This document shows, piece by piece, positions 1 to 7,647 of a DNA stretch of 64,000 nt (position 1 is the stretch's first letter; the number at the start of each line of letters is the position of its first letter). The DNA is taken from assembly GCF_020193655.1 (NCBI RefSeq), contig NZ_JADYVE010000004.1, positions 248,001 to 312,000 on the forward strand, in the 5' to 3' direction. Under the pieces are notes generated by a model. The model ran no database searches, was not told the DNA's origin, and saw only the letters and a program-made list of their open reading frames with translations. The DNA comes from Ensifer sp. IC3342 (GTDB lineage Bacteria; Pseudomonadota; Alphaproteobacteria; Rhizobiales; Rhizobiaceae). The position numbers and the translations under genes were made by a program.

Positions 1-2
1 GT

Positions 3-182
3 GCCACCATACCGGCCGGCGAGACCATTTTGCGCTGTGCCGTGTTGGCCGTTCGCGACACCTCTGCCGTTTCAGGTGATTGGACGAGGCCGCCGGCCGC
101 CCCGAACATTGACGCGTTGCGTATCCTCGCGAGGCAAGGCGAGAGCGTGAGTGCAATGGATGCACCAGGACGAATCCCATGA
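3..182 (+). CDS. C-terminal end of an unidentified protein (cut by window edge)
   Basis: An uninterrupted frame enters from the left edge and runs 59 codons to TGA at 180-182. The stop overlaps the ATG of the next gene (179), the usual sign of translational coupling. The visible tail is hydrophilic and ends in ...DAPGRIP. I recognise no domain in it. From the coupling it probably belongs to the same operon and pathway as the dehydrogenase and isomerase that follow. Confidence 0.5.
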   Translation, partial: ATIPAGETILRCAVLAVRDTSAVSGDWTRPPAAPNIDALRILARQGESVSAMDAPGRIP

Positions 183-1189
183 CGCGCCCCGCAATTGCTT
201 TTGCGATGCAGCCGGAGAGGACGCGGCTCGTTCTCACACCCGAGCTTCTTACCAGGTTCGACAGTCTCGGGCGCGTTCTGGATCAACGTCCGATAACGGA
301 GTTCGGCGATGGCCGTGCAAATCGGCTGATGGCTGAAACGGAGATCCTGGTCACCGGATGGGGTGCCCCCTTGTTCGACAGAGCGGCGCTTGCGGCGGCA
401 CCACACCTCCGCCTCATCGTGCACGCGGCCGGAACGATCAAGGGGTTGATCGACGATTGCGTCTTCGATGCAGGCGTGGCGGTCAGCCATGCGGCCGAAG
501 CCAACGCCGTGCCGGTCGCGGAGTTTACGCTGGCAGCGATTATCTTTGCCGGCAAGCAGGTGTTTCGCTTCCGCGATCTCTACGCCGCCGACCGCGATCG
601 CACCCGCACAAATCTCCTGCAGGGGCAGCCGATTGGAAACTATCGCCGCACAATCGGGATTGTCGGTGCATCGAAGATCGGCAGGCGAGTGATCGAGCTT
701 CTTCGTCCCTTCGACTATCAGGTGCTGCTCTATGACCCGCTGCTCGGGCAGGATGCCGCTTCCGCCCTCAATGTCGAAAAGGTCGATCTTGATACTTTGA
801 TGGCGCGCGCGGACATCGTATCGCTGCACGCACCGTCGCTCCCCGAGACACGGCACATGATCGACGGGCGGCGGCTGTCGCTCATGAAGGACGGCGCGAC
901 GCTGGTCAACACGGCGCGAGGTGCGCTCGTCGACGAGGCCGCGCTTATCGAGAAGCTGAAGACCGGCACGATCAATGCCATCATCGACGTCACCGATCCC
1001 GAAGTGCCTGAAAGGAACTCTCCGCTCTACGACCTGCCGAACGTCTTCCTGACCCCGCACATTGCCGGTGCTGTCGGTCTCGAACGGACGCGCCTTGGCG
1101 AGATGGCTGCTGATGAGATTGCCCGGTTCATCGAAGGCAGGCCGCTGCTTTACGAGATTCGCAAGGCCGACCTGGAGCGCATGGCATGA
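179..1189 (+). CDS. D-2-hydroxyacid dehydrogenase (NAD-dependent)
   Basis: 336 aa, the usual length for the D-isomer-specific 2-hydroxyacid dehydrogenase family, which interconverts 2-oxoacids and D-2-hydroxyacids with NAD(P)H. The Rossmann motif appears as GIVGASKIGRR near residue 160, so the middle Gly of GxGxxG is replaced. The expected catalytic Arg (NTARGALVDE), Glu (DPEVPERNSP) and His (LTPHIAGA) all lie in the C-terminal half. The start overlaps the stop of the upstream gene, and the stop overlaps the ATG at 1186, so three genes form one operon. The isomerase partner suggests a sugar-acid or polyol pathway. Substrate is not evident. Confidence 0.88.
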   Translation: MTRPAIAFAMQPERTRLVLTPELLTRFDSLGRVLDQRPITEFGDGRANRLMAETEILVTGWGAPLFDRAALAAAPHLRLIVHAAGTIKGLIDDCVFDAGVAVSHAAEANAVPVAEFTLAAIIFAGKQVFRFRDLYAADRDRTRTNLLQGQPIGNYRRTIGIVGASKIGRRVIELLRPFDYQVLLYDPLLGQDAASALNVEKVDLDTLMARADIVSLHAPSLPETRHMIDGRRLSLMKDGATLVNTARGALVDEAALIEKLKTGTINAIIDVTDPEVPERNSPLYDLPNVFLTPHIAGAVGLERTRLGEMAADEIARFIEGRPLLYEIRKADLERMA

Positions 1190-1956
1190 GCACGTTCGAG
1201 CCCGGGCTCTGCACGGTCACGTTTCGCAACCTGCCCGCGGACAGGATCGTGGAACTGGCGATGGAAGCAGGGCTTGCGGCGATCGAATGGGCGGGCGACG
1301 CCCATGTCCCTCCGGGGGACGAGCCGATCGCCCGCGACGTCAGACGCCTCTCTGAAAAGGCGGGCTTGGCAACGTCCTATGGTTCCTATGTTGCGCCGCC
1401 TACCGATGACCTTTCCGAGTTCCGACGCGCTCTCGATAGCGCAATCGCACTTGGAGCGTCGAATATCCGCATCTGGCCCGGCGCGCGCCAGCGCGATTCC
1501 AAGGACTACAGTGCCAGTGAAAGACGCGCCGCAGCGGCTGCAATCTGCGACATGGGTGCCGAAGCCGCGCGGTACGGGGTCACCGTGTCATTGGAATATC
1601 ATCCACAATCCTTGACGGATGAGACCGATTCTGCGCGGCGCTTGATCGATGCGGTCGCGCACAACAATGTCTATCTTTACTGGCAGCCGCGGCCCGGGCT
1701 TCCGCTTGACGAAGCGCTGGCCGAGACCGCTCAAATCGGCCAGCATGTCTCCCATGTCCATGTCTTCGCCTGGGATGCCGATCGCAACCGCTTTCCGCTG
1801 ACGTCGGCGGCCGATTACTGGCGGGCGGTTCTCGCCGCCATGCCTGCATCCCGCTGGAATGAGCGACGCTTTGCAATGCTCGAATTCGTGGCAAATGACG
1901 ATCCTGCGGCATTCTTCGAAGACGCCGCAACGCTCAAGCAAATCCTCAAAAGGTAA
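1186..1956 (+). CDS. Sugar phosphate isomerase/epimerase-like TIM-barrel protein
   Basis: 256 aa, matching the xylose isomerase-like TIM-barrel (AP endonuclease family 2) superfamily. Family features visible are the opening FEPGLCTVTFRNLP, a mid-barrel SLEYHPQSLTDE with the metal-ligand type Glu/His, and HVSHVHVFAWDAD with His residues near the end of the barrel. It overlaps the dehydrogenase by 4 bases (ATGA) and is the last gene of that operon. Such pairs usually act on sugar acids or inositol-type substrates. The exact reaction cannot be read from sequence. Confidence 0.8.
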   Translation: MSTFEPGLCTVTFRNLPADRIVELAMEAGLAAIEWAGDAHVPPGDEPIARDVRRLSEKAGLATSYGSYVAPPTDDLSEFRRALDSAIALGASNIRIWPGARQRDSKDYSASERRAAAAAICDMGAEAARYGVTVSLEYHPQSLTDETDSARRLIDAVAHNNVYLYWQPRPGLPLDEALAETAQIGQHVSHVHVFAWDADRNRFPLTSAADYWRAVLAAMPASRWNERRFAMLEFVANDDPAAFFEDAATLKQILKR

Positions 1957-1986
1957 GGACGTCTCGGGGCGACGGTCCGGGCTCGT

Positions 1987-2012
1987 GGAACTCTTTCCCG
2001 CGCCGGAGTGTT
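1987..2012 (+). promoter_or_regulatory. EcfG-type stress promoter for the iron-permease-like gene
   Basis: GGAAC at 1987-1991, 17 nt, then TGTT at 2009-2012, matching the EcfG/RpoE2 consensus GGAAC-N16/17-cGTT. It lies 32 nt before the ATG at 2044 and covers the alternative in-frame start at 2008, so that start is excluded. Confidence 0.65.
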
Positions 2013-2043
2013 ATCGGAGTCGAATGAGCGTCGGGTATCGCGA

Positions 2044-2481
2044 ATGACTCAAAAGATCAATGCGTTCAGCAAATTCGCGACTGCTGTTGCGGAATATTCC
2101 GGGCGGCCTATTACCTTCGCATTGGCGGTCGCCACGATCGTCATCTGGGGCATCACCGGGCCGCTGTTCGGCTTTTCCCAAACCTGGCAACTGGTGGTCA
2201 ACACCGGCACCACGATCATCACCTTCCTCATGGTTTTCGTTCTTCAGAACTCGCAGATCCGCGACGCCACAGCGGTGCAGGCGAAGCTCGACGAACTCAT
2301 CCTGACGAGTTCGGCGGAGAACGAATATATCGGTATCGAGGAGCTTGAAGAGGAAGAACTGAAGCGCCTCACCGAGATCCTGAAGGAACACGCTCAAGAC
2401 GAAGATGTTCGCGCCCTGCACGAGAAGGTATCGCGAGCAGCCGAGCGCCAGCCCGCGGGAAGCGCATCACGACAGCGATGA
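2044..2481 (+). CDS. Low-affinity iron permease family protein
   Basis: 145 aa inner-membrane protein of the low-affinity iron permease family (PF04120). It has two transmembrane segments (about residues 22-42 and 53-73), separated by a short loop and followed by the family hallmark LQNSQIRDATAVQAKLDEL. The C-terminal third is acidic and probably helical. Bacterial members are abundant in stress regulons; iron transport by them is inferred from fungal Fet4 and is weakly supported. I start at 2044 because the upstream in-frame start at 2008 lies within the promoter. Confidence 0.8.
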   Translation: MTQKINAFSKFATAVAEYSGRPITFALAVATIVIWGITGPLFGFSQTWQLVVNTGTTIITFLMVFVLQNSQIRDATAVQAKLDELILTSSAENEYIGIEELEEEELKRLTEILKEHAQDEDVRALHEKVSRAAERQPAGSASRQR

Positions 2482-2505
2482 CGGTCGCGCGCCTGCGGCG
2501 TCGCG

Positions 2506-2530
2506 GGAACCAAACGTCAGCGAAGCCGTT
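2506..2530 (+). promoter_or_regulatory. EcfG-type stress promoter
   Basis: GGAAC at 2506-2510, 16 nt, then CGTT at 2527-2530: a perfect match to the EcfG consensus. It sits 34 nt before the ATG at 2565 and should drive the small protein and the SDR behind it. Confidence 0.8.
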
Positions 2531-2537
2531 TGCGTAG

Positions 2538-2945
<408 letters not shown>

Positions 2946-2948
2946 GCC

Positions 2949-3731
2949 ATGGCCGAACGATCGTCTGTCGCCCTGATAACGGGCGCGGGATCCGGCATCG
3001 GGCGCGCGACCGCCCTTGCGCTTGCCGCCGACGGAATGAAGGTCGGTCTGCTCGGCCGTACCCGCTCGCAGCTCGAAGATTGCGCCTCGGAGATCGGTGC
3101 CGCTGGGGGCGAGGCATTGGTGCTCGAAGCCGATGTGGCGGATGAGCTCGAGATGCGAAATGCGGTGAAGACGCTGGTCCGTGAATTCGAGCATCTCGAC
3201 GTCGTCGTCGTCAATGCCGGCATCAACGGTGTCTGGGCGCCGATCGACGACTTGAAGCCGTTCGAATGGGACAAGACCATTGCCGTCAATCTGCGCGGGA
3301 CGTTTCTGACGCTGCACACGACGGTTCCCTATCTCAAGGAAAACGGCGGCGGCGCAATCGTCATCGTATCGTCGATAAACGGTACCAGGACCTTTACCAC
3401 ACCTGGCGCAACCGCATACGCCGCCACCAAGGCGGCGCAAGTGGCGATGGTCCAGCAACTCGCCCTTGAATTGGCCAGGCACCGCATTCGCGTGAACGCC
3501 GTCTGCCCGGGCGAGATTGAGACCGCGATCAATGAGAACACCAGCCAGCGCCATGCGGAGGAGACCGCGATACCGGTCGAGTGGCCGGACGGCCAGATCC
3601 CGATCACCGGCGGCAAACCGGGCCGCAGCGAGGACGTTGCGGACGTTATTCGATTCCTGGTTTCGGATGGCGCGCGACACGTCACCGGTAGCCCCATCTG
3701 GATCGACGGGGGGCAGGGCCTGCTGAGGTAG
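2949..3731 (+). CDS. SDR family NAD(P)-dependent oxidoreductase
   Basis: 260 aa classical short-chain dehydrogenase. The cofactor motif TGAGSGIG lies near residue 11, the NAG motif (VVNAGING) near 90, the catalytic Ser in VIVSSINGT near 140, and the YxxxK pair in AYAATKAA near 157. The C-terminus ends in the usual WIDGGQGLLR. It follows the stress-promoter gene at 2565 by three bases and so should be induced with it. Substrate unknown. Confidence 0.88.
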   Translation: MAERSSVALITGAGSGIGRATALALAADGMKVGLLGRTRSQLEDCASEIGAAGGEALVLEADVADELEMRNAVKTLVREFEHLDVVVVNAGINGVWAPIDDLKPFEWDKTIAVNLRGTFLTLHTTVPYLKENGGGAIVIVSSINGTRTFTTPGATAYAATKAAQVAMVQQLALELARHRIRVNAVCPGEIETAINENTSQRHAEETAIPVEWPDGQIPITGGKPGRSEDVADVIRFLVSDGARHVTGSPIWIDGGQGLLR

Positions 3732-3736
3732 CGAGG

Positions 3737-3931
3737 CTAGTCGCCCTTGGTTTTTCCGGCGTCCGACAGCTTGCCGCGATGCGGATCTTTCAGGTTTTCG
3801 CCAGCCGCATCCCTGTCTCGCTTGGGATCATCCTTGGCAGGAAGGTAGCCCCGCGGCTTCGTCTCCTCCGGTCCTTCCCAGCGCGGCGATTGTTCTGTCG
3901 TGCCGGGTGCACCTGATTTCGGCGTTTTCAT
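3737..3931 (-). CDS. Small hydrophilic stress protein (unknown)
   Basis: 64 aa, very rich in Lys, Asp, Pro and Gly (for example AKDDPKRDRDAAGENLKD), probably disordered. No domain recognised. ATG at 3931 is preferred over the adjacent ATG at 3934 because GGAGAG then sits at normal spacing. It has its own EcfG-type promoter, which supports it being a real gene. It converges with the SDR upstream, whose stop is 5 bases away. Confidence 0.6.
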   Translation of the reverse strand: MKTPKSGAPGTTEQSPRWEGPEETKPRGYLPAKDDPKRDRDAAGENLKDPHRGKLSDAGKTKGD

Positions 3932-3962
3932 CATTGCTCTCCAAGAATATCTCCGAAGAGGA

Positions 3963-3987
3963 AACCTCATCGGCGGCAAATCGTTCC
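3963..3987 (-). promoter_or_regulatory. EcfG-type stress promoter
   Basis: Minus-strand GGAAC (3987-3983), 16 nt, then GGTT (3966-3963). It lies 31 nt before the ATG at 3931. Confidence 0.7.
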
Positions 3988-4019
3988 CAGCTTCAAAGTC
4001 ACCGCGCCGATTGTCCAAC

Positions 4020-4051
4020 AAAAAAGGGCTCCACCAAGAGTGATGGAGCCC
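4020..4051 (-). terminator. Intrinsic terminator of predicted sRNA
   Basis: Eight-base stem GGGCTCCA / TGGAGCCC (4026-4033 with 4044-4051). On the minus strand it is followed by six T. The closest minus-strand coding stop is 140 nt away at 4193, with a promoter in between, so this terminator belongs to the small RNA. Confidence 0.7.
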
Positions 4052-4126
4052 GATCTGCACTGTTGTTTGGGATCGCGCGGATCCGTAGGGGCTTGCGGAG
4101 AGGGGACTTGTTCCACGCGGTCCGAC
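4020..4126 (-). ncRNA. Predicted stress-induced small RNA 1 (~105 nt)
   Basis: An EcfG-type promoter at 4132-4156 (minus) should start transcription near 4125, and the intrinsic terminator at 4020-4051 ends it about 100 nt later. No ATG with a ribosome site lies between them. The 5' half holds C-rich single-strand candidates (CCCCUCUCC, GCCCCUAC) of the kind that could pair with Shine-Dalgarno regions. I do not recognise a known family. This is inferred from promoter and terminator alone. Confidence 0.5.
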
Positions 4127-4131
4127 ACATA

Positions 4132-4156
4132 AACCGGATAGATGGCGATTTGTTCC
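4132..4156 (-). promoter_or_regulatory. EcfG-type promoter with no ORF behind it
   Basis: Minus-strand GGAAC (4156-4152), 16 nt, GGTT (4135-4132). The only thing downstream before the terminator at 4051 is the predicted small RNA. Confidence 0.65.
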
Positions 4157-4192
4157 CGATCGGTCCGAGAAAAGCTTACGCGGAAGCTATGT

Positions 4193-4441
4193 TCACAACG
4201 ACCAGAACCGCTGGCTGCGTGCGGGAGCGGCTGAGGTGCCGCCCATGAGGTAGCCCGCGACGAATGCCAGGGTCGCGACCCCGAGCAAGGTGCCGCTAAG
4301 CGCCGCCGGATGTTCGCGGGCCGTCCCGGCTACCACCGCCGCCTCGTCGCGGACATAGCGCGCGACGTCCTGTGTCCTCGTTTTCAGATCGGGTTCTGCC
4401 GGTCTGCCGGTGAAGCCGGCTCTCAGTGATTTCAGTGCCAT
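4193..4441 (-). CDS. Small membrane-anchored protein (unknown)
   Basis: 82 aa with one C-terminal transmembrane helix (LSGTLLGVATLAFVAGYLMGG region, residues about 50-70) after a charged, helical N-terminal half. The layout recalls DUF883-type ribosome/stress membrane proteins, though I cannot assign it. ATG at 4441 is chosen over 4456 because GAGGAG lies eight bases upstream. It begins 11 nt after the stop of the 4695 gene and shares its EcfG promoter. Confidence 0.6.
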   Translation of the reverse strand: MALKSLRAGFTGRPAEPDLKTRTQDVARYVRDEAAVVAGTAREHPAALSGTLLGVATLAFVAGYLMGGTSAAPARSQRFWSL

Positions 4442-4452
4442 CGTTCCGCTCC

Positions 4453-4695
4453 TCATTCCTGGTCTTTCATGCCCGGAGTCGGATAGCGTTGATCCGCATC
4501 CTCAAGATCGGACTCCACGAGAAAATCGTCTCTCTTTTGCCGCGCGGCCTCCCGCATGGCGCGATGGTTTGCGAGATCGTCCGGCTCGACAGGCTGCGTC
4601 TTCGAGTGCGGATGCAGATCGCTATCCTTCTCGACCGGTCTCTGTCCGGCCGTATCACTGGGGTGCCCTTTGCGCTGCTTTTCCGTGGTTTTCAC
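4453..4695 (-). CDS. Small hydrophilic hypothetical protein
   Basis: 80 aa, strongly charged (Lys, Glu, Asp, Arg, Gln), no hydrophobic segment, likely unstructured or helical. I take GTG at 4695, which has a perfect AGGAGG five bases upstream, rather than the GTG at 4719, which has none. A perfect EcfG promoter lies at 4725-4749. First gene of a two-gene unit with the membrane protein at 4441. Confidence 0.6.
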   Translation of the reverse strand: MKTTEKQRKGHPSDTAGQRPVEKDSDLHPHSKTQPVEPDDLANHRAMREAARQKRDDFLVESDLEDADQRYPTPGMKDQE

Positions 4696-4724
4696 TTTTT
4701 CCTCCTGAGCGTTCCTCACGAGTC

Positions 4725-4749
4725 AACGTCAGGCGGGAGAGGAAGTTCC
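4725..4749 (-). promoter_or_regulatory. EcfG-type stress promoter
   Basis: Minus-strand GGAAC (4749-4745), 16 nt, CGTT (4728-4725): exact consensus, 29 nt before the GTG start at 4695. Confidence 0.8.
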
Positions 4750-4781
4750 CGGCTGAAGGCAATCGGGCAATCCCGAAACGA

Positions 4782-4913
4782 TCAATCGGTTGTAGCGGGA
4801 AGGCGCGTACCGCCTTCCTCGGCTGGACGGCGGTCGGCAGTGTCGTAGATCAGCAAGGCAAGAGCCGCCGCCATCAGAAAGATAATCCCAGCGAGAATCG
4901 TGCGCGGTTTCAT
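4782..4913 (-). CDS. 43-residue membrane microprotein
   Basis: ATG at 4913 opens a 43-codon frame ending in TGA at 4784-4782. The N-terminus is MKPRTILAGIIFLMAAALAL, a positively charged end plus one hydrophobic helix, followed by a polar Arg/Glu/Pro-rich tail. The Shine-Dalgarno match is weak (GGGACG, far upstream). The best support is an exact EcfG promoter (4938-4963) placed 25 nt before the ATG. Function unknown; it could be a small membrane stress protein. Confidence 0.5.
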   Translation of the reverse strand: MKPRTILAGIIFLMAAALALLIYDTADRRPAEEGGTRLPATTD

Positions 4914-4937
4914 TCTCAGTCGTCCCGTCGGTGACGA

Positions 4938-4963
4938 AACGCCGCCCGGCCGTCATCGGTTCC
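4938..4963 (-). promoter_or_regulatory. EcfG-type stress promoter for the microprotein
   Basis: Minus-strand GGAAC (4963-4959), 17 nt, CGTT (4941-4938). It is divergent from the plus-strand site at 5002-5026. Confidence 0.75.
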
Positions 4964-5001
4964 GACGAACCACGGGGCCGCCCGAGCGCGGGAATACATC
5001 C

Positions 5002-5026
5002 GGAACAAAGCGTCCTCCCCTCGGTT
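5002..5026 (+). promoter_or_regulatory. EcfG-type stress promoter for the SDR gene
   Basis: GGAAC at 5002-5006, 16 nt, GGTT at 5023-5026. The next plus-strand gene starts at 5188, so the transcript would carry the repeat at 5038-5130 in its leader. Confidence 0.65.
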
Positions 5027-5037
5027 AGGACTACTGG

Positions 5038-5130
5038 ATGATTCCTCAAATCGATTTGAGGACAAAATCATGCAGCGATTCAAAGTGCTACAGCGACCTT
5101 TGCGCGTCTCAAAAGGCGCGCGGCGCTGTG
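5038..5130 (+). repeat. RIME-like intergenic palindromic repeat, copy 1
   Basis: Two hairpins: CCTCAAATCGATTTGAGG at the left, then a core (caaagtgctacagcg) and a second stem-loop of GCGCG arms ending in GCGCTGT. The same two-part layout recurs at 7164, 25517, 29220, 33486 and 58912, plus a partial copy at 58095. It resembles the Rhizobium-specific intergenic mosaic elements. Confidence 0.75.
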
Positions 5131-5187
5131 GGCGATACGCTGGCGGAACTACGAATGCCGGCCTCATCCGATACGGAGCTTTTGGAA

Positions 5188-6045
5188 ATGGACACCTTCC
5201 CTCGCCCTCCCTTTGCGCGGCAATCTCAAACCATGCCGGGATTGACGGATCGAATGGAGCCGATGCCGGATCATGGGGAGAATTCCTATAAGGGTTCGGG
5301 CCGGCTGGAGGGAAAGAAGGCGATCATAACCGGTGGCGACAGCGGCATCGGCCGGGCAGTCGCGATCGCTTACGCCAGAGAGGGCGCCGACGTTCTCATC
5401 GCCTACCTTAGCGAGCATGAGGACGCGCAGGCGACGAAGGCGCTCGTCGAGGAAGCCGGGCGCAAGGCCGTGCTGGTGGCCGGCGACATCCAGTCCTCCG
5501 ATCACTGCCGGCGCATCGTAGACACGGCCATCGACGAGCTCGGCGGCATAGACATTCTCGTCAACAACGCGGCCCACCAGGCATCCTTCCGGGCGATCGA
5601 GGACATAACGGACGAGGAATGGGAACTGACCTTCCGGGTCAACATGCATGCGATTTTCTACCTGACGAAGGCAGCGGTGCCGCATATGCGTGAAGGCAGT
5701 GCGATCATCAACACCGCTTCCATCAACGCCGACAGTCCCAATCCGACCCTGCTCGCCTATGCCGCCACGAAAGGTGCGCTGCATAATTTCACGGCCGGCC
5801 TCGCGCAGCTACTGGCCGAGCGGGGCATACGCGCGAATGTCGTGGCTCCAGGTCCGATCTGGACGCCATTGATCCCGTCCACCCTCCCGGAAGATTCCGT
5901 CGTCGATTTCGGCAAGCAGGTGCCGATGAAGCGTCCGGGCCAGCCGGTGGAACTGGCTTCGACCTTTGTCATGCTGGCGGACCCGATGTCGAGCTATGTG
6001 TCGGGCGCGACGATTGCCGTGACCGGAGGCAAGCCGTTCCTCTGA
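5188..6045 (+). CDS. SDR family oxidoreductase (YghA/general-stress type)
   Basis: 285 aa. It starts with the MDTFPRPPFARQSQTMPG-type leader and a GSGRLEGKKA linker, found in the stress-associated SDR subfamily (E. coli YghA, Bacillus YhxC-like), then TGGDSGIGRAVA for cofactor binding. NNAA lies near 135, catalytic Ser in NTASINADS near 178, and YAATK near 192. The C-terminus ends VTGGKPFL. ATG 5188 has GGAG ten bases upstream; the longer frame from 5038 would translate the repeat. Likely expressed from the EcfG site at 5002. Confidence 0.87.
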   Translation: MDTFPRPPFARQSQTMPGLTDRMEPMPDHGENSYKGSGRLEGKKAIITGGDSGIGRAVAIAYAREGADVLIAYLSEHEDAQATKALVEEAGRKAVLVAGDIQSSDHCRRIVDTAIDELGGIDILVNNAAHQASFRAIEDITDEEWELTFRVNMHAIFYLTKAAVPHMREGSAIINTASINADSPNPTLLAYAATKGALHNFTAGLAQLLAERGIRANVVAPGPIWTPLIPSTLPEDSVVDFGKQVPMKRPGQPVELASTFVMLADPMSSYVSGATIAVTGGKPFL

Positions 6046-6193
6046 AAGCGGATGAAAATGGAGAAACAACCTGCGCACTTCCGGATACCGGCGCTCTTGC
6101 AAACACTCCCGACGGACCGACGCAACCCGACATGATCCGGTCGCCTTTGCGATCGGTCCTGAGGCGCTGCCTTGCCGGAACGCTGCCGCCAAC

Positions 6194-6460
6194 TCAGGAA
6201 CCGGTCCAGCTATTGACGCGGAATTGTGCTTCCTCAGCGGCCTTGATGAATGCGGCCCGTGCCGCATCGGGTTCGTCAGCTCCCTCGATTACGCGGTCGC
6301 ATACAGCCAATGCCTCGCTCTTTGCCTCGCCCTCCGCGAGCGGCCAATGGTTCTTTAGGCACAGGAAGGCGTCACGAGTGCTTTGCACCCGCAACACGCG
6401 GCTCGGCGCCTCCAGGATGACTGCTTCGCTCCACAGGCGATCCTGCGTCAGAGTTGGCAT
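6194..6460 (-). CDS. DUF982 domain-containing protein
   Basis: 88 aa, full length for DUF982 (PF06169), a small family concentrated in Rhizobiales. Typical pieces are an early ILEAPSRVLRVQST strand, LKNHWPLAEGEAKSEAL, and a C-terminal helix AARAAFIKAAEEAQFRV. AAGGAG precedes the ATG. It starts at the base after the stop of the CBS protein gene, so the two form an operon. Function unknown. Confidence 0.8.
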   Translation of the reverse strand: MPTLTQDRLWSEAVILEAPSRVLRVQSTRDAFLCLKNHWPLAEGEAKSEALAVCDRVIEGADEPDAARAAFIKAAEEAQFRVNSWTGS

Positions 6461-6931
6461 TTAGGAAACTCCTTCAAGCGGAGGGGATTGCGATGCCTGG
6501 CGGCTTATTCCACCGAGTACGAGGCCGCCGAGTTCCGGGCTCGCCCGTGTGATATCTGACAGCGAAACGATGCCGGCTGCGCGCTTTTTTTCATCGACGA
6601 CGACAAGGCGGCGTATTTTGTAATCATGCATCTTTTGCGCGGCCAGCAGGATGCTGTCATCCTCCTCGCAGGACTCGGCCGAAACCGTCATGAACTCGAA
6701 CACGGCCGTCGATGTCGACAGTCCCTGGGCAACCACCGAGGTTAGGATGTCTCGGTCCGTGACGATCCCAAGGATCGTTCCGACGCCCGGGGCCTCGACT
6801 GGCAGGGCGCCAACGCCTGCCTCTTCCATCAACCGCGCAACGGATTGCGCCGTATCGCTCGGCGAAACCGTAAAGACCTGTTTGGACATCACGTCCCGAA
6901 CGCGTATCGATCTGTCCTCATGGGCGGCCAT
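6461..6931 (-). CDS. CBS domain-containing protein
   Basis: 156 aa made of two tandem CBS motifs, a regulatory module that binds adenine nucleotides. The first contains VRDVMSKQVFTVSPSDTAQS and GIVTDRDIL (residues about 12-70), the second VFEFMTVSAESCEEDDSI and GIVSLSDI (about 78-135). No catalytic domain is attached. ATG 6931 has AGGAG upstream. Stand-alone CBS proteins are common in rhizobial stress regulons, and a second one lies at 11523. Directly followed by DUF982. I see no EcfG site in front of this one. Confidence 0.85.
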   Translation of the reverse strand: MAAHEDRSIRVRDVMSKQVFTVSPSDTAQSVARLMEEAGVGALPVEAPGVGTILGIVTDRDILTSVVAQGLSTSTAVFEFMTVSAESCEEDDSILLAAQKMHDYKIRRLVVVDEKKRAAGIVSLSDITRASPELGGLVLGGISRQASQSPPLEGVS

Positions 6932-7336
6932 CGACGAGACTCCTGCCATTGATGGATGCAGGCACCCTGACTTCCTCATCTGCCGGCTTCTTGAGTGTGA
7001 GATCGACGCGGTATGGAACAATCACCTGGGGCTGCCACGTATTTCGCTGCGTCTTTTTGGAACTCGGATTTTCAGGCGGCCGGAGGAATCTCGGTCGCTT
7101 TTGCTTGGATCTTTGCCGCACGATATGCTCCCTTCTGCTCGTGTGGACATGCGCGAGCCCCTCCATGATTCCTTAAATCGGATCCGATTTAAGGACAAAA
7201 TCATGCAAAAACTCAAAGCTCTACAGCGACCTCTGCGTCCGTTTGGACGCGGCGCTGTAAGCCGCAATGCCTCCTTAACGCACCAAGAGAGGGGCGGTTC
7301 CCCGTGCGGCAGGCTATTTCGATTTTCTCAACGATC
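6932..7336. other. 405-base stretch without a gene
   Basis: Contains a RIME-like repeat (7164-7260) and otherwise nothing I can support. Two GGAAC motifs near 7015 and 7059 lack a correctly spaced -10. Confidence 0.6.
7164..7260 (+). repeat. RIME-like repeat, copy 2
   Basis: Left palindrome CCTTAAATCGGATCCGATTT with AAGG closing, then the shared actcaaagctctacagcg core, then a second stem (tgcgtccgtttggacgcggcgctgt). Same orientation as the copy at 5038. Confidence 0.75.
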
Positions 7337-7621
7337 TCAACGACCGTTTTTCGGCGCGGCAGGGTTGGGGCTGCCAGCACGTGCGCTGGCGTCTTGCAGA
7401 ATGGATGAGATTTCCGCCGTCACGGCGTTCTGCCGGGCAAATGCCTCGGACGGTACGATGCCCGGATCTTCCTCATGATCTTGCACGATCAGTTCCTCCT
7501 CGAGGATCCGGTTAATCGCCCGCCACGCGTCGTCATTTTTCGCAAGCGCGGAAAGAATGGCCACGAGAATTTCGCGGTGCGCAGCCAGTCGAAATTCGGT
7601 GCTTTCCACGCGTTTTCCCAT
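7337..7621 (-). CDS. Conserved hypothetical protein
   Basis: 94 aa, predicted mostly helical with no membrane segment. A Leu/Ile/Glu-rich helix INRILEEELIVQDHEEDP lies in the middle and the C-terminus is Ala/Pro-rich. I do not recognise the family. The ATG at 7621 has only GAAGG close upstream. It follows the secreted DUF1236 gene (stop 7648) on the same strand by 26 nt, so it is probably the second gene of that unit. Confidence 0.55.
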   Translation of the reverse strand: MGKRVESTEFRLAAHREILVAILSALAKNDDAWRAINRILEEELIVQDHEEDPGIVPSEAFARQNAVTAEISSILQDASARAGSPNPAAPKNGR

Positions 7622-7647
7622 CCTTCGTCCCCGAAACGGTTCATCGG

